A stretch of DNA of 64,000 nucleotides from JAHEJN01 sp963787285 (GTDB lineage Bacteria > Actinomycetota > Acidimicrobiia > Acidimicrobiales > JAHEJN01). The translations under genes were made by a program, and so were the position numbers. Shown here piece after piece: positions 35,118-43,508 of the stretch (its first letter is position 1; each line of letters begins with the position of its first letter). The notes beneath the pieces are model-generated. The model saw only the letters and a program-made list of their open reading frames with translations. It was not told the origin of the DNA and did no database searches. The stretch covers positions 1 to 64,000 of the forward strand of contig CAWBCM010000007.1 in the NCBI GenBank assembly GCA_963787285.1. The letters are read 5' to 3'.

Positions 35118-35885
35118 ATGGACAGAAGAAGACTCCTCAAGACCTCAGCGGTCGCTGCGGCGGCGTGGACGGCTCCCCAGATCCTCACCATGGAGGCGGC
35201 GGCAGCTGCTGTGAGTTGCGTCGCTCCCCCGGGCGGAGCGAGCTTCCAGAGTCTTGCCATCGGTGCCCCGGGCGCCAGCGCCGCCTCGTACCCGTGGGTC
35301 GTCAACCTCGGAGACGCCACCGAGATGACCATCGCCCTGGTGGGCGCGGGTACCTATCAGCAATTCGGGACAGGAAGTGGCAACAAGACGTCGGTGCAGC
35401 AGAACACGGGCGGCCTCGGTTCGACGGTCAAGTACTGGCGAGGCGACAAGGACAAGGCTGCGGCGGGCGCCGGCTTCATACCCAACGGTGCCATGGGCGA
35501 GTCGGTGTACGAGCTGCGCTTCAGCCAGCCGGTGTGCAATCTCGCCTTCCTGATCCTCGATTGCGACCAGTCGCTCGGAACGGGATCCGAATGGACCGAC
35601 CAGGTCGTCATCTCCCCGTTCGTCGGCGCGGTCGCCGTCGCGGGCACCTTCACCCCGTCGGCCACCACCAAGATCACCCCCAACACTCCGCAGACCGGAT
35701 CGTCGGTCACCTTCACCGGTTCCGGCACCACGAACGTCGGCGACGGTTCGGCCGACGCGAACATCGCAGTCTCGATTCCTGGCCCCGTTGATCTGGTGCG
35801 CATCTCGCACCGCATGGCCATGCCCGGCGGCGCCACCACTGGTGACCGTCAACACGTCGGCATCTCCGACGTGACCTGGGGCTGA
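35118..35885 (+). CDS. Tat-exported secreted protein of unknown function
   Basis: 255 residues. The N-terminus DRRRLLKTSAVAAAAWTAP has a twin-arginine-type n-region followed by an Ala-rich h-region and a likely cleavage site after an AAA run near residue 32. The mature part is Gly/Thr/Ser-rich and beta-like (TFTPSATTKITPNTPQTG, VTFTGSGTTNVGDG), with three Cys (SCVAPP, PVCNLAF, ILDCDQ). I do not recognise the family. A Tat route suggests a folded or cofactor-bearing protein, but no cofactor motif is seen. The convergent MFS gene ends 18 bases away. Confidence 0.7.
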   Translation: MDRRRLLKTSAVAAAAWTAPQILTMEAAAAAVSCVAPPGGASFQSLAIGAPGASAASYPWVVNLGDATEMTIALVGAGTYQQFGTGSGNKTSVQQNTGGLGSTVKYWRGDKDKAAAGAGFIPNGAMGESVYELRFSQPVCNLAFLILDCDQSLGTGSEWTDQVVISPFVGAVAVAGTFTPSATTKITPNTPQTGSSVTFTGSGTTNVGDGSADANIAVSIPGPVDLVRISHRMAMPGGATTGDRQHVGISDVTWG

Positions 35886-35903
35886 GTCCTCGAGCCCTCT
35901 GCT

Positions 35904-37142
35904 TCATCCGGTTGTGGGCGAGAGGCGGAGGATGCTGCGATAGGCCAGTGCGCCGATCGCGAGAAGTCCGCCTGCGATGGCCCAGGCGAGTGGAGTGCCA
36001 CGCACGTCGGCGAGCGCTGGGAGCGTCAAGGCCGCGGCGACTCCGCCAGCCTGGAACACGAGCGACTCGGTCGAGAGCAGGGTGGTCCGTCGCTCTGGAG
36101 AAGCCCGCTGGTGCATCAGCTCGTCGCGCACGGGTGCAGTGGCGCCGAGGGTCAGGTAGAACCCCACGAAAAGCACAGCTGCGGCTGGAACCCAGGTGAC
36201 GAGGGCGAGGGCGGCGAGAACCGCACCGGAAGCCATCTGCCCCACCATTGCGACCGAAGGCGTGAGTCTCTCGACCACGCGGGCGAGGCGGGGGGCGAGT
36301 GCCGCACCCGCCGCGCTACCGGCGAAGGCGATGGCGAGGAGAACACCGAGGAAAGCAGTGGCCGTGTCGGGCGCCTCCAACAGGGCCACGAACCGCGGCT
36401 GCCACAGCGACTCGACGGCGACGAGTGCCACGCCGATGGTGGCAGCGCCGAGCAGCAGACCTCGCAGCGGCCGCTGTCGAGCGGCGAGATGCAGCCCGTC
36501 ACGCACCGCTCCCGGCACCGTGGCAAACGCCTGTGCCAACCCCGATCCGTCGGGTATCCGCTGCTCGTCCATGAGGAAGAACACCGCGCCGAGATGCACC
36601 ACTTGGAGTACGAGGGCGATCCAGACCGAGATCACGAGGCGCCCGTCGAACACGGCAGGCACGATGCCACCGACGATGGACCCGATGGCCAGTGCGGCAC
36701 CGTCGACGGTGCCGCCGAGCGACAGACCGGCTCGCAGGTCGACGTCGGGATCGATCGCCAGACTGCGATCCACGAACCACGACTCGAGGGGACCCGAGTC
36801 GAGAGCGCGGGCCACTCCACCGGCGACCATGGCCGCCAGTAAGCCGATGAAGGAGCTCATCACGCCGAGCAGCACCAACAGCACACCGGCGGCGACCGAC
36901 GAGATCATCAGCACCGGCCGTCGTCCGATGACGTCGGCCAGACCGCCCGTCGGCAGCTCGAGCAGTGCCGTCGTGACGCCGTAGGCCGCCAGCAACGGGC
37001 CTGCCTGCGCCAGGCTCAGGTCGCGGGTGATCAACAGCACCAGCAGCGGCGCGATCAGTCCGACCGGTAGCCATCGCAGGGCCAACATGACGAGGTAGCG
37101 ACGGCGAATCGCCTCGATCGTCAGGGCGGACGACTCGCTCAC
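35904..37142 (-). CDS. Major facilitator superfamily transporter
   Basis: 412 residues with about twelve hydrophobic segments. The loop between helices 2 and 3 reads GGLADVIGRRPVLMIS, the conserved MFS motif G-x-x-x-D-x-x-G-R-R. A second-half repeat is seen around LAPRLARVVERLT. This form occurs in drug/metabolite exporters of the DHA1 type; the substrate is unknown. The GTG at 37142 overlaps the stop of the upstream TPP-enzyme gene (GTGA), indicating translational coupling. The pair may make and export, or import and process, one compound. Confidence 0.88.
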   Translation of the reverse strand: MSESSALTIEAIRRRYLVMLALRWLPVGLIAPLLVLLITRDLSLAQAGPLLAAYGVTTALLELPTGGLADVIGRRPVLMISSVAAGVLLVLLGVMSSFIGLLAAMVAGGVARALDSGPLESWFVDRSLAIDPDVDLRAGLSLGGTVDGAALAIGSIVGGIVPAVFDGRLVISVWIALVLQVVHLGAVFFLMDEQRIPDGSGLAQAFATVPGAVRDGLHLAARQRPLRGLLLGAATIGVALVAVESLWQPRFVALLEAPDTATAFLGVLLAIAFAGSAAGAALAPRLARVVERLTPSVAMVGQMASGAVLAALALVTWVPAAAVLFVGFYLTLGATAPVRDELMHQRASPERRTTLLSTESLVFQAGGVAAALTLPALADVRGTPLAWAIAGGLLAIGALAYRSILRLSPTTG

Positions 37143-38755
37143 TGGTCGCGGGCGCGGCGAAGTTTCATCAGTGGCCACGGATCGGGCATCGCATCCACCT
37201 GCACCTCGACGAAGGCTGCACCATCGTGCGCGAGCGCAGAGTCGAGGCAGGTTCGCAGCCCTTCGGGGCTGTCGGTGCGCCACGTCGCCACGCCGAAGCT
37301 GTCGGCGAAGGCAATGAGATCGGGGTTCCGCAGGGTGCTGGCGATGGTGCGGTCGGCCCCGAAGCGCAGCGTCTGGATGCGCTTCACGTTGCCGTAGGCG
37401 CCGTCGTTGAACACGACGATCTTGGTGGGGATGTCGTGTTGGACGGCCGTGGCCATCTCGGTCGCACCGAAGAGGAACCCGCCGTCTCCGGAGATGGTGA
37501 GCACCGAGCGGTCGCGGGCCGCATCGGCCGCCCCGATGCCCATGGGTACGCCACATCCGAGGGTGCCCGCCGGTCCTGACGAGAGGAAGGTGCGCGGCCG
37601 GGTGAACCCGTAGGCGAGGTGGGCCGCGAAGCCGATCTGGGTGACGTCCTCCACGATCACGCCGTCGGCCGGCATGGCGTCGTGAATCGCCCGCAGGTAC
37701 GACAGCTGGGGTTCGAGGTAGGCGATCTCCTCGGCGAAGGCCTTCCGGCGCTCGGCCAGGTCGTGGGCGCGGCTGGCCCGGGGTGGGTTGATCGGCGCGA
37801 GGGCGGTGGTGATGGCGGCGGTGGACTCGGCCGCGTCGCCGAGAACGCCATGGGTTCCGATGCGGTGACGGTCGAGGCCATCGGGGTCGATGTCGATCTG
37901 CACCACGGTGAGGTCGTCGTCGACGCCCCAGTGCTCGATCGGCCATTCGAGCCGCGTGCCGATGCCGATGGCCACGTCGACGTCGCGCCAGAGATCGTGA
38001 GCGATGGTGAGGGGGACGAAGAGGGGATGATCGCTCGGAACCACACCGTGACCCATGCGGCGAGTGGTGATCGGCGCCTGGACGAGCTCTGCCAGGGCGA
38101 TGACCTCGGCTGTGGCGTCGTAGGCGCCCGAGCCCACGATGATGAGCGGGTTGGTGGCTCCGGCGATCAAGGCTGCGGCGCGCGCGACGGCGGCCTCGTC
38201 GACGGGCGGGTCGGTCCGAACCGGCGCGGTGATGTCGCCGTCGGTCTCCTTGCCCCAGCGGTTCACCGGGACCTCGATGCTCACCGGATGGGGTGCCCCG
38301 TTCACCAGCGCATCGATCGCCGCCTGGATCTGCCCTGCGGCGCCGGCCGGATCGGTGATGAGCTCGGTGTGCTTGGTGAGCTGGCGCAGGATGGCGTTCT
38401 GATCGGGTAGCTCGTGCAGAGCGCCGGTGTTCTTGTCCATCAGGTGGGTGGCGATCTCACCCACGATGGCCAATACGTTGGCCCCGCCCCAATAGGCGGT
38501 GGTGAGTGCAGCGCTGGCGTTCAGCATGCCCGGCCCGGGCACCACGCAGCAGGCGGCCGGCCTTCCGGTGACCTGTGCGGCTCCGGCCGCCATGTACGCG
38601 GTGCCCTGCTCGTGGCGGCACACGACGGGGCGTATGTCGCGTGCGTCGACGAGACGATCGAAGAACTCGTCGTTCTGGACACCGGGAATGCAGTACAGGG
38701 TGTCGATCGAGCAGGCCCGGAGGGCGTCGATCACCAGCTGGGCAATGGTCGTCAC
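37139..38755 (-). CDS. Thiamine-diphosphate-dependent enzyme, acetolactate-synthase-like
   Basis: 538 residues with the three-domain TPP fold. The N-terminal PYR domain has the activating Glu in VCRHEQGTAYMAAG, then VVPGPGMLNASAAL. The middle domain (about 190-320) has NPLIIVGSGA. The C-terminal PP domain has SSGPAGTLGCGVPMGIGAA and the TPP motif GDGGFLFGATEMATA ending in VVFNDGAYGN. The relatives are acetolactate synthase-like, benzoylformate decarboxylase-like and sulfopyruvate decarboxylase-like enzymes; the substrate is not decided by sequence. No ilvN regulatory subunit is adjacent, so it is unlikely to be biosynthetic IlvB. The stop overlaps the MFS gene start. Confidence 0.85.
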   Translation of the reverse strand: MTTIAQLVIDALRACSIDTLYCIPGVQNDEFFDRLVDARDIRPVVCRHEQGTAYMAAGAAQVTGRPAACCVVPGPGMLNASAALTTAYWGGANVLAIVGEIATHLMDKNTGALHELPDQNAILRQLTKHTELITDPAGAAGQIQAAIDALVNGAPHPVSIEVPVNRWGKETDGDITAPVRTDPPVDEAAVARAAALIAGATNPLIIVGSGAYDATAEVIALAELVQAPITTRRMGHGVVPSDHPLFVPLTIAHDLWRDVDVAIGIGTRLEWPIEHWGVDDDLTVVQIDIDPDGLDRHRIGTHGVLGDAAESTAAITTALAPINPPRASRAHDLAERRKAFAEEIAYLEPQLSYLRAIHDAMPADGVIVEDVTQIGFAAHLAYGFTRPRTFLSSGPAGTLGCGVPMGIGAADAARDRSVLTISGDGGFLFGATEMATAVQHDIPTKIVVFNDGAYGNVKRIQTLRFGADRTIASTLRNPDLIAFADSFGVATWRTDSPEGLRTCLDSALAHDGAAFVEVQVDAMPDPWPLMKLRRARDQ

Positions 38756-38813
38756 GGCCCCACCATGCCAGTGCGTTGTCGCAGGGGTGAAAACCACGTG
38801 CCAACATCGGCGC

Positions 38814-39623
38814 GTGTACTTCGAGGACGAGACCACTGCGACCGCCGACGGTGACCGTCTCCTGATCCACCTGAGCTCGGCCTGGAACATCTCGGGTACT
38901 CCGAACGGTGGCTTCCTCAACAGCATCGTGTTGCGCTCGATGCGCGACGTTGCCGCCCATCCCGACCCGATGTCGGTGACGACGCACTTCTTCCGCCCCG
39001 GGATGTCCGACACCGAGGCCGAGGTGCAGGTCGAACTGGTGCGAAGCGGCCGCACCACCTCGGCCACCAGCGGAGCACTCCTGCAGGACGGCAAGGAGCG
39101 CATCCGAACGACGGCCATCTTCGGCGAGCTCACCGGCTCCGATGTGGCGGCCGGACCGCACCTCGACGCGGCTGCGCCCGCCATTCCCGCACCCGATCTG
39201 TGCGTCCTCCGGCGGGGTGAGGCCCAGGGCGTCGATCTGCCCATTCTCGATCGCATCGAATTGCGGCTACATCCCGACCAGGCCCCTCCCGACAATCCTG
39301 ATTCGCCTCCACTGGGCCGCGCCGAGATAACGGGCTGGGTTCGCTTCACTGACGAGGAACCGGTCGACGCGCTCGCGCTCTGCCTGTTCGCCGATGCGTT
39401 CCCGCCACCGCTGATCAATCTGCTCGGCGCAGTCGGCTGGGTGCCGACCATCGAGCTGACCGTCCACGTGCGCCGTCGTCCCGTGCCCGGTTGGATCCTC
39501 GGCCGCTTCACGGTGAACGACCTGGCCGACGGTCACTTCATCGAGGACGGGGTGCTGTGGGACGAGTCGGGCTCGGTGGTCGCTCAGTCGCGCCAGCTCG
39601 GACTCCTGCTCGGCGTCGACTGA
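38814..39623 (+). CDS. Acyl-CoA thioesterase-family (double hotdog) protein
   Basis: 269 residues of the TesB-like/thioesterase-like type: two hotdog halves. The first has the active-site-region helix SSAWNISGTPNGGFLNSIVLRSM and strand PMSVTTHFFRPGMSD, EVQVELVRSGRTTSA. The second has ALALCLFADAFPPPLINLLG, PTIELTVHVRRRPVPGWIL and GVLWDESGSVVAQSRQ, which is the typical end. It would hydrolyse acyl-CoA thioesters in the cytoplasm. The GTG at 38814 follows CAACAT by six bases (leaderless-like); the frame upstream is antisense to the TPP gene and not protein-like. Confidence 0.85.
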   Translation: MYFEDETTATADGDRLLIHLSSAWNISGTPNGGFLNSIVLRSMRDVAAHPDPMSVTTHFFRPGMSDTEAEVQVELVRSGRTTSATSGALLQDGKERIRTTAIFGELTGSDVAAGPHLDAAAPAIPAPDLCVLRRGEAQGVDLPILDRIELRLHPDQAPPDNPDSPPLGRAEITGWVRFTDEEPVDALALCLFADAFPPPLINLLGAVGWVPTIELTVHVRRRPVPGWILGRFTVNDLADGHFIEDGVLWDESGSVVAQSRQLGLLLGVD

Positions 39624-39626
39624 CGT

Positions 39627-41045
39627 TCAGCCCTTGGGCAGGACCTTGCCCGGATTGAGCAGTCCCGAGGGATCGAGGGCCGTCTTCATGCGGCGCATCA
39701 GATCGAACTCGATGGGGTCCTTCTGTCCGATGATGCGACCGGTGAGCTCGCTGCCGATGCCGTGTTCGGCGCTGATGGTTCCGCCGAATTCCCACGTCGC
39801 TCGGTCGATCGCCGCAATGAGCGCCGGCTTCACCGCGGTGAACGCGGTGACGTCGTCGGCGGTGACCGGGAAGACGTGTACGTGGAGGTTCCCATCGCCC
39901 GCGTGACCGAAGGTGTAGGTGATGGCGTCGGGAGCGAGCCGCTGCGTGACCTCGACGAAGCGCTCGTAGTACGGGCCGATCCGGTCGATGGGTACGGCGG
40001 TGTCCATCTTCACGCCCGCGTTCTGGAACTCGAAGATCCCCGGCGGTGGGAGCTCGTCGCGCAGCATCCACAGGTTGGCTTCCTGGTCCGCGGTGGCCGC
40101 CAGCACGGCTTCGGTGATGAGCTGTCGGTTCACGGCCTCGTCGAGAAAGGCCGTGAGCCGGTCGCGCACGCCCTCGGTCCCCGAGAACCGGACCAACACG
40201 TACCAGTCGGCCACAGCAGGCAGGGGTCGCTGCACCGACGGCATGGTCTCGCACACGCGGGCGATGCCGATCTCGGGAATCAGCTCGAACGCGGTCATGC
40301 CGTCCTGGGCATGCGAGCGACCGAGAGCGAGCAGCTCCATGAGGCCGTCGAGAGAGGTGAGGGCGGCAAAGGAGGTGTGCTCGTCGGGCGTCGCCGGCAG
40401 CAGCTTCACCACCGCTCGGGTCACGATGCCGAGCGTGCCCTCGCTGCCGATGAACAGCTGCTTCATGTCGTAGCCCGAGGAGTCCTTTCGTAGGGCGCGC
40501 AACCCGTTCCACACGGTGCCGTCGGCGAGGACCACCTCCACACCGAGGATGTGGTCACGCATCATCCCGTAGCGCAGGACGTTGATTCCGCCGGCGTTGG
40601 TGGCGATGCCGCCGCCGATGGTGGCACTGCCCCGTGCTCCCCAGTCGGGGGCGAACAGACGATCGACGGCTGCCGCCGCCTCCTGGAGCGCCTCGATGGT
40701 GACTCCGGCCTGCGCGGTGATGCTGAACCGGTCGGGGTCGACCGACTCGATGGTGCTCATCCGGGCCAGGGTGACGATGACGCTCGGATGACCTGCTTCG
40801 GGGATCGACGCACCCGACAGGCCGGTGTTGCCGCCCTGGGTGACGATGGCGACTTCCGCGGCGATGCACGTGGTGACGACCGCGGCGACCTCCTTGGTGG
40901 AGCCTGGCCGCACGACGGCCAGCGCCTCGCCGTGGAAGACGTCACGGAAGTCGACGAGGTAGGACCGTGTGTCGCCCCCGACGAGCACGTTGGCTTCACC
41001 GACGATGGTGCGGAGGTCGGCGAGCAGGCGTTGGGCTTCGGTCAC
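39627..41045 (-). CDS. FAD-binding oxidase, GlcD/D-lactate dehydrogenase type
   Basis: 472 residues. An FAD_binding_4 (PCMH) domain spans about 35-215 with VTQGGNTGLSGASIP, SITAQAGVTIEALQEAA, GGGIATNAGGINVLRYG and IGSEGTLGIVTRAVVKLL. The C-terminal FAD-oxidase domain has TYTFGHAGDGNLHVHVFP and ISAEHGIGSELTGRI (H-G-I-G), ending LDPSGLLNPGKVLP. This family oxidises 2-hydroxy acids such as glycolate, D-lactate or D-2-hydroxyglutarate. No GlcE/GlcF partner is adjacent. The GTG at 41045 has TAGTCT six bases upstream, a leaderless promoter that overlaps the end of the upstream tandem-GNAT gene. Confidence 0.92.
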   Translation of the reverse strand: MTEAQRLLADLRTIVGEANVLVGGDTRSYLVDFRDVFHGEALAVVRPGSTKEVAAVVTTCIAAEVAIVTQGGNTGLSGASIPEAGHPSVIVTLARMSTIESVDPDRFSITAQAGVTIEALQEAAAAVDRLFAPDWGARGSATIGGGIATNAGGINVLRYGMMRDHILGVEVVLADGTVWNGLRALRKDSSGYDMKQLFIGSEGTLGIVTRAVVKLLPATPDEHTSFAALTSLDGLMELLALGRSHAQDGMTAFELIPEIGIARVCETMPSVQRPLPAVADWYVLVRFSGTEGVRDRLTAFLDEAVNRQLITEAVLAATADQEANLWMLRDELPPPGIFEFQNAGVKMDTAVPIDRIGPYYERFVEVTQRLAPDAITYTFGHAGDGNLHVHVFPVTADDVTAFTAVKPALIAAIDRATWEFGGTISAEHGIGSELTGRIIGQKDPIEFDLMRRMKTALDPSGLLNPGKVLPKG

Positions 41046-41051
41046 CGTTCG

Positions 41052-41057
41052 AGACTA
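41052..41057 (-). promoter_or_regulatory. -10 element TAGTCT, leaderless FAD-oxidase gene
   Basis: TAGTCT on the minus strand, six bases before the GTG at 41045. It contains the last three bases of the upstream same-strand gene, so the stop codon doubles as part of the promoter. Confidence 0.5.
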
Positions 41058-42074
41058 ACGAAGGGTGAGCCGGGCTTCGATCTCGCCCTCGACGATCTTG
41101 CCGTTGGGCTCGAAGCCGTAACGCTCGTAGAACCCTCGAGGAGAGCCGATTCCGTCGGCCCAGCTCGTGAGTACGCCGGCGGCACTCCACTCGCGACACT
41201 GCCTCACCACGAGATCGAGCGCGGCGCGACCGACGCCGCAGCCTTGATGCAGACGATCGATCAGGAACCGCCAAACGTACGGCTCGGGGTTGGTGTCACT
41301 GACCCGGGCCAGCATCACGAAGCCGACCGGGACGTCGTCGGCCACGACGCCCCGCAGCCACGGCACCAGGGGTGCGCCGTCGACCACTTGGGGAAACAAG
41401 GCGTCGGCGTAGGACGCCTGCACGGGCGCAACGAACCGTTCCTGGGACTTGTGAGTGCGGAGCCGGCCGAAGGAATGGGCGTTGTGCGAACCGATCTCGA
41501 CCAACTCGACGTGGTCGGGCTCCGACCGCGGTCGCCGCCGCCATGCCTCGTGGTCGGCGCGAGTGAGTCCGTAGATCCAGTCGTCGGAGTTGTCGTCGCC
41601 GACCCAGAACGACAGCCGGGTGTGACCCTCGAACACGAAGCCGAGCCGTTCGAGCGTTCGGGCCGATGCCGTGTTCTTCGGATGCAGCTGACCCAGGATG
41701 CGAGTGACGGAGGTTTCGGCAAACAGGTGGTCGATCACGGCTGCGGCTGCTTCGGTCGCATAGCCGTTTCCCCAGTGCGCCGAAGCGAAGCTGTAACCGA
41801 TCTCGGCATGACGGCCGTCGAAGGTGAGTCCGACGGCGACGTCGCCGTAGGTCTCGCCCGTCGTGCGGTCGGTGACCATCACGATCCGCCAACCGTCGCT
41901 GCCGTCATCCTCTGCATCGGCGACCATCGCACGTGCTTGATCGAGACTGAACGGCAACGGGTAGTCGTGGAAGCGGGCCACGATGGGCTCGTTGCGCCGA
42001 GCGTGGAGGTCGTCGGCGTCGGCGGGCACCGGCGGTCGCAGGCGGAGACGTTCGGTTTCGATCACGGGGAACAT
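41055..42074 (-). CDS. Tandem GNAT acetyltransferase (two domains in one chain)
   Basis: 339 residues. The N-terminal half is a RimJ/RimL-type GNAT: IETERLRLRPPVPADADDL, EIGYSFASAHWGNGYATEAA and TASARTLERLGFVFEGHTRLSF. A linker at about 175-195 leads to a second GNAT that begins at VELVEIGSHNAHSFGRL and includes RFLIDRLHQGCGVGRAALDL (acetyl-CoA loop) and FYERYGFEPNG. The second half resembles spermidine/BltD-like or aminoglycoside-type acetyltransferases. Both halves retain acetyl-CoA motifs. The ATG at 42074 has GGAGAG directly before it; a GTG at 42065 (start VIETERL) has better spacing and is an alternative. Confidence 0.85.
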   Translation of the reverse strand: MFPVIETERLRLRPPVPADADDLHARRNEPIVARFHDYPLPFSLDQARAMVADAEDDGSDGWRIVMVTDRTTGETYGDVAVGLTFDGRHAEIGYSFASAHWGNGYATEAAAAVIDHLFAETSVTRILGQLHPKNTASARTLERLGFVFEGHTRLSFWVGDDNSDDWIYGLTRADHEAWRRRPRSEPDHVELVEIGSHNAHSFGRLRTHKSQERFVAPVQASYADALFPQVVDGAPLVPWLRGVVADDVPVGFVMLARVSDTNPEPYVWRFLIDRLHQGCGVGRAALDLVVRQCREWSAAGVLTSWADGIGSPRGFYERYGFEPNGKIVEGEIEARLTLR

Positions 42075-42110
42075 CTCTCCATTCAAGTCGCCTCGTGATA
42101 GCAAGCAAGG

Positions 42111-42989
42111 ATGTTCGACGTGGCCCTGGTCGGTCCCGGAGCCATCGGGTGTGCGGCGGCGGCGGCGGTACTCGACGCCGGGAGGTCGTTGGTCATCGCG
42201 GCGCGAACGCCGTTCGACCGCCTCGTGGTGAGCCATCCCGGGGGAGTGGTCGATCGTGAGGTCGATGTGCGGGTCTCCGCCGATGGTCTCGAACCCGCGC
42301 CGCTGGTGCTGCTGGCGACGAAGACCTACGACACCTCGGCCGCCGCTCCTTGGCTCGAAGCGCTGTGCGGGCCCGACACCGTTGTGGCGGTACTCCAGAA
42401 CGGCGTGACCCACGTCGACCGCGTCCAGCCGCTGGCGGGGGCCGCCACGGTGCTGCCCGTCGTGGTGGAGCTGCCCGCTTCCCGATCGGCACCAGGCGTG
42501 GTCACGCTCTCCGCTCCGGTCAGGCTGGTGGTTCCCGTCGGCGCGGCCGGCGAGCAACTCGCCGCCGTGATGGCCGGCTCGTTCCTGACTGTGCAGTTGG
42601 CCGACGACTGGCTCTCCCGTGCGTGGTCGAAGCTGGCGCTGAACGCGTCCAGCGCCGTGGCGGTTCTCGCCCGCCGATCGAACGGCGTGTACGCCGACGC
42701 CGAGGCAGCCGAGTTGCGGCTCCGCCTGCTCGAGGAGACTGCGGCCGTCGGTCGGGCCGTCGGCGCATCGCTTGCCCCCGACTTCGCGGAGCGTATGGCT
42801 GCCTACCTCGCCGGAACCGTCGCCGCCGGCCACACACCGTCGATCGTGGTCGATCGCCTGGCGGGAGCACCCACCGAGTGGCGAGATCGTAATGCCGTGG
42901 TGGTCGAGCTCGCCGACCAGCACGGCATCGACGTGCCGGCGAGCCGCATGGTGACCACGCTGTTGCGGCTCGGTGAGCCCGAGCTCTGA
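42111..42989 (+). CDS. 2-dehydropantoate 2-reductase-family (PanE/ApbA) protein
   Basis: 292 residues. The N-terminal NADPH motif is VALVGPGAIGCAAAAAVLD (G-x-G-A-I-G). LVLLATKTYDT carries the conserved Lys of the K-x-x-x region, and AVLQNGV has the Asn. The C-terminal helical domain has RAWSKLALNASSAVAVLA (catalytic Lys in W-x-K-L) and GAPTEWRDRNAVVVELADQHGIDVP. PanE reduces ketopantoate in CoA synthesis; many actinobacterial paralogues have other 2-keto-acid substrates, so the role is uncertain. It is divergent from the tandem-GNAT gene across 36 bases. Confidence 0.88.
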   Translation: MFDVALVGPGAIGCAAAAAVLDAGRSLVIAARTPFDRLVVSHPGGVVDREVDVRVSADGLEPAPLVLLATKTYDTSAAAPWLEALCGPDTVVAVLQNGVTHVDRVQPLAGAATVLPVVVELPASRSAPGVVTLSAPVRLVVPVGAAGEQLAAVMAGSFLTVQLADDWLSRAWSKLALNASSAVAVLARRSNGVYADAEAAELRLRLLEETAAVGRAVGASLAPDFAERMAAYLAGTVAAGHTPSIVVDRLAGAPTEWRDRNAVVVELADQHGIDVPASRMVTTLLRLGEPEL

Positions 42990-43025
42990 GCGGAGTTCCG
43001 CGCCGGCCGGGAGACGAGCGAGCAG

Positions 43026-43427
43026 TCAGCCGCCGGAGGCCTCGGTTTCAGCCCCGTACGGTTGCGTGATGATCTCGAGCAGGTGGCCATCTGGGTCGTC
43101 CCAGTACACCCCTCGGCCGCCGTCGTGGTGATTGATCTCACCAGGAGTGCGCTTCGATGGGTCCGCCCAGTGAGCGATGCCCTTGGCACTGATGCGGCCG
43201 TAGACCGCGTCGAACTCATCCTCGCTGACGAGAAACGCGAGATGCTGTGGCGTGATGGCGCCGCTGCGCCAGTCGGCGTAGTCGAGCGACGCACCATTGC
43301 CCAGGTCGACGACGAGGAACTGACCGGCGAAGTCGCGAGGCGGCGTGAGCCCCAAGATCTCGACCAGGTGGGTCGCTCCCACCTGCTTGTCTGCGCACCA
43401 GACGATCAGGTGGTTCAGGTCAGGCAC
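43026..43427 (-). CDS. VOC-family (glyoxalase/dioxygenase fold) protein
   Basis: 133 residues, single VOC domain. The metal triad positions are filled: His in LNHLIVWCADK, His in PQHLAFLVSEDE and Glu in GHLLEIITQPYG. The DPDGHLLEI ending is typical. Such proteins may be glyoxalases, fosfomycin-type thiol transferases or dioxygenases; nothing here chooses between them. The GTG at 43427 has TACCCT six bases upstream. The gene diverges from the DUF222-HNH gene with a mirror-image leaderless promoter. Confidence 0.82.
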   Translation of the reverse strand: MPDLNHLIVWCADKQVGATHLVEILGLTPPRDFAGQFLVVDLGNGASLDYADWRSGAITPQHLAFLVSEDEFDAVYGRISAKGIAHWADPSKRTPGEINHHDGGRGVYWDDPDGHLLEIITQPYGAETEASGG

Positions 43428-43433
43428 AACCGA

Positions 43434-43439
43434 AGGGTA
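43434..43439 (-). promoter_or_regulatory. -10 element TACCCT, leaderless VOC gene
   Basis: TACCCT on the minus strand with six bases to the GTG at 43427 and no Shine-Dalgarno sequence. Confidence 0.5.
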
Positions 43440-43496
43440 CTTCCCCCTCCGGCTGGGGGATTTGGAGATCTCATCATCGCTGTCACACCCCCTGCG

Positions 43497-43502
43497 TACC
43501 GT
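43497..43502 (+). promoter_or_regulatory. -10 element TACCGT, leaderless DUF222-HNH gene
   Basis: TACCGT on the plus strand with six bases to the GTG at 43509. It mirrors the VOC promoter across an 81-base divergent region. Confidence 0.5.
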
Positions 43503-43508
43503 TGGAGC

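Noticed and set aside
42990..43025. GCGGA-GT-TCCGC hairpin between the PanE-like and VOC genes
   Set aside because: Stem is only four or five pairs with a tiny loop; such repeats are common by chance at this GC content.
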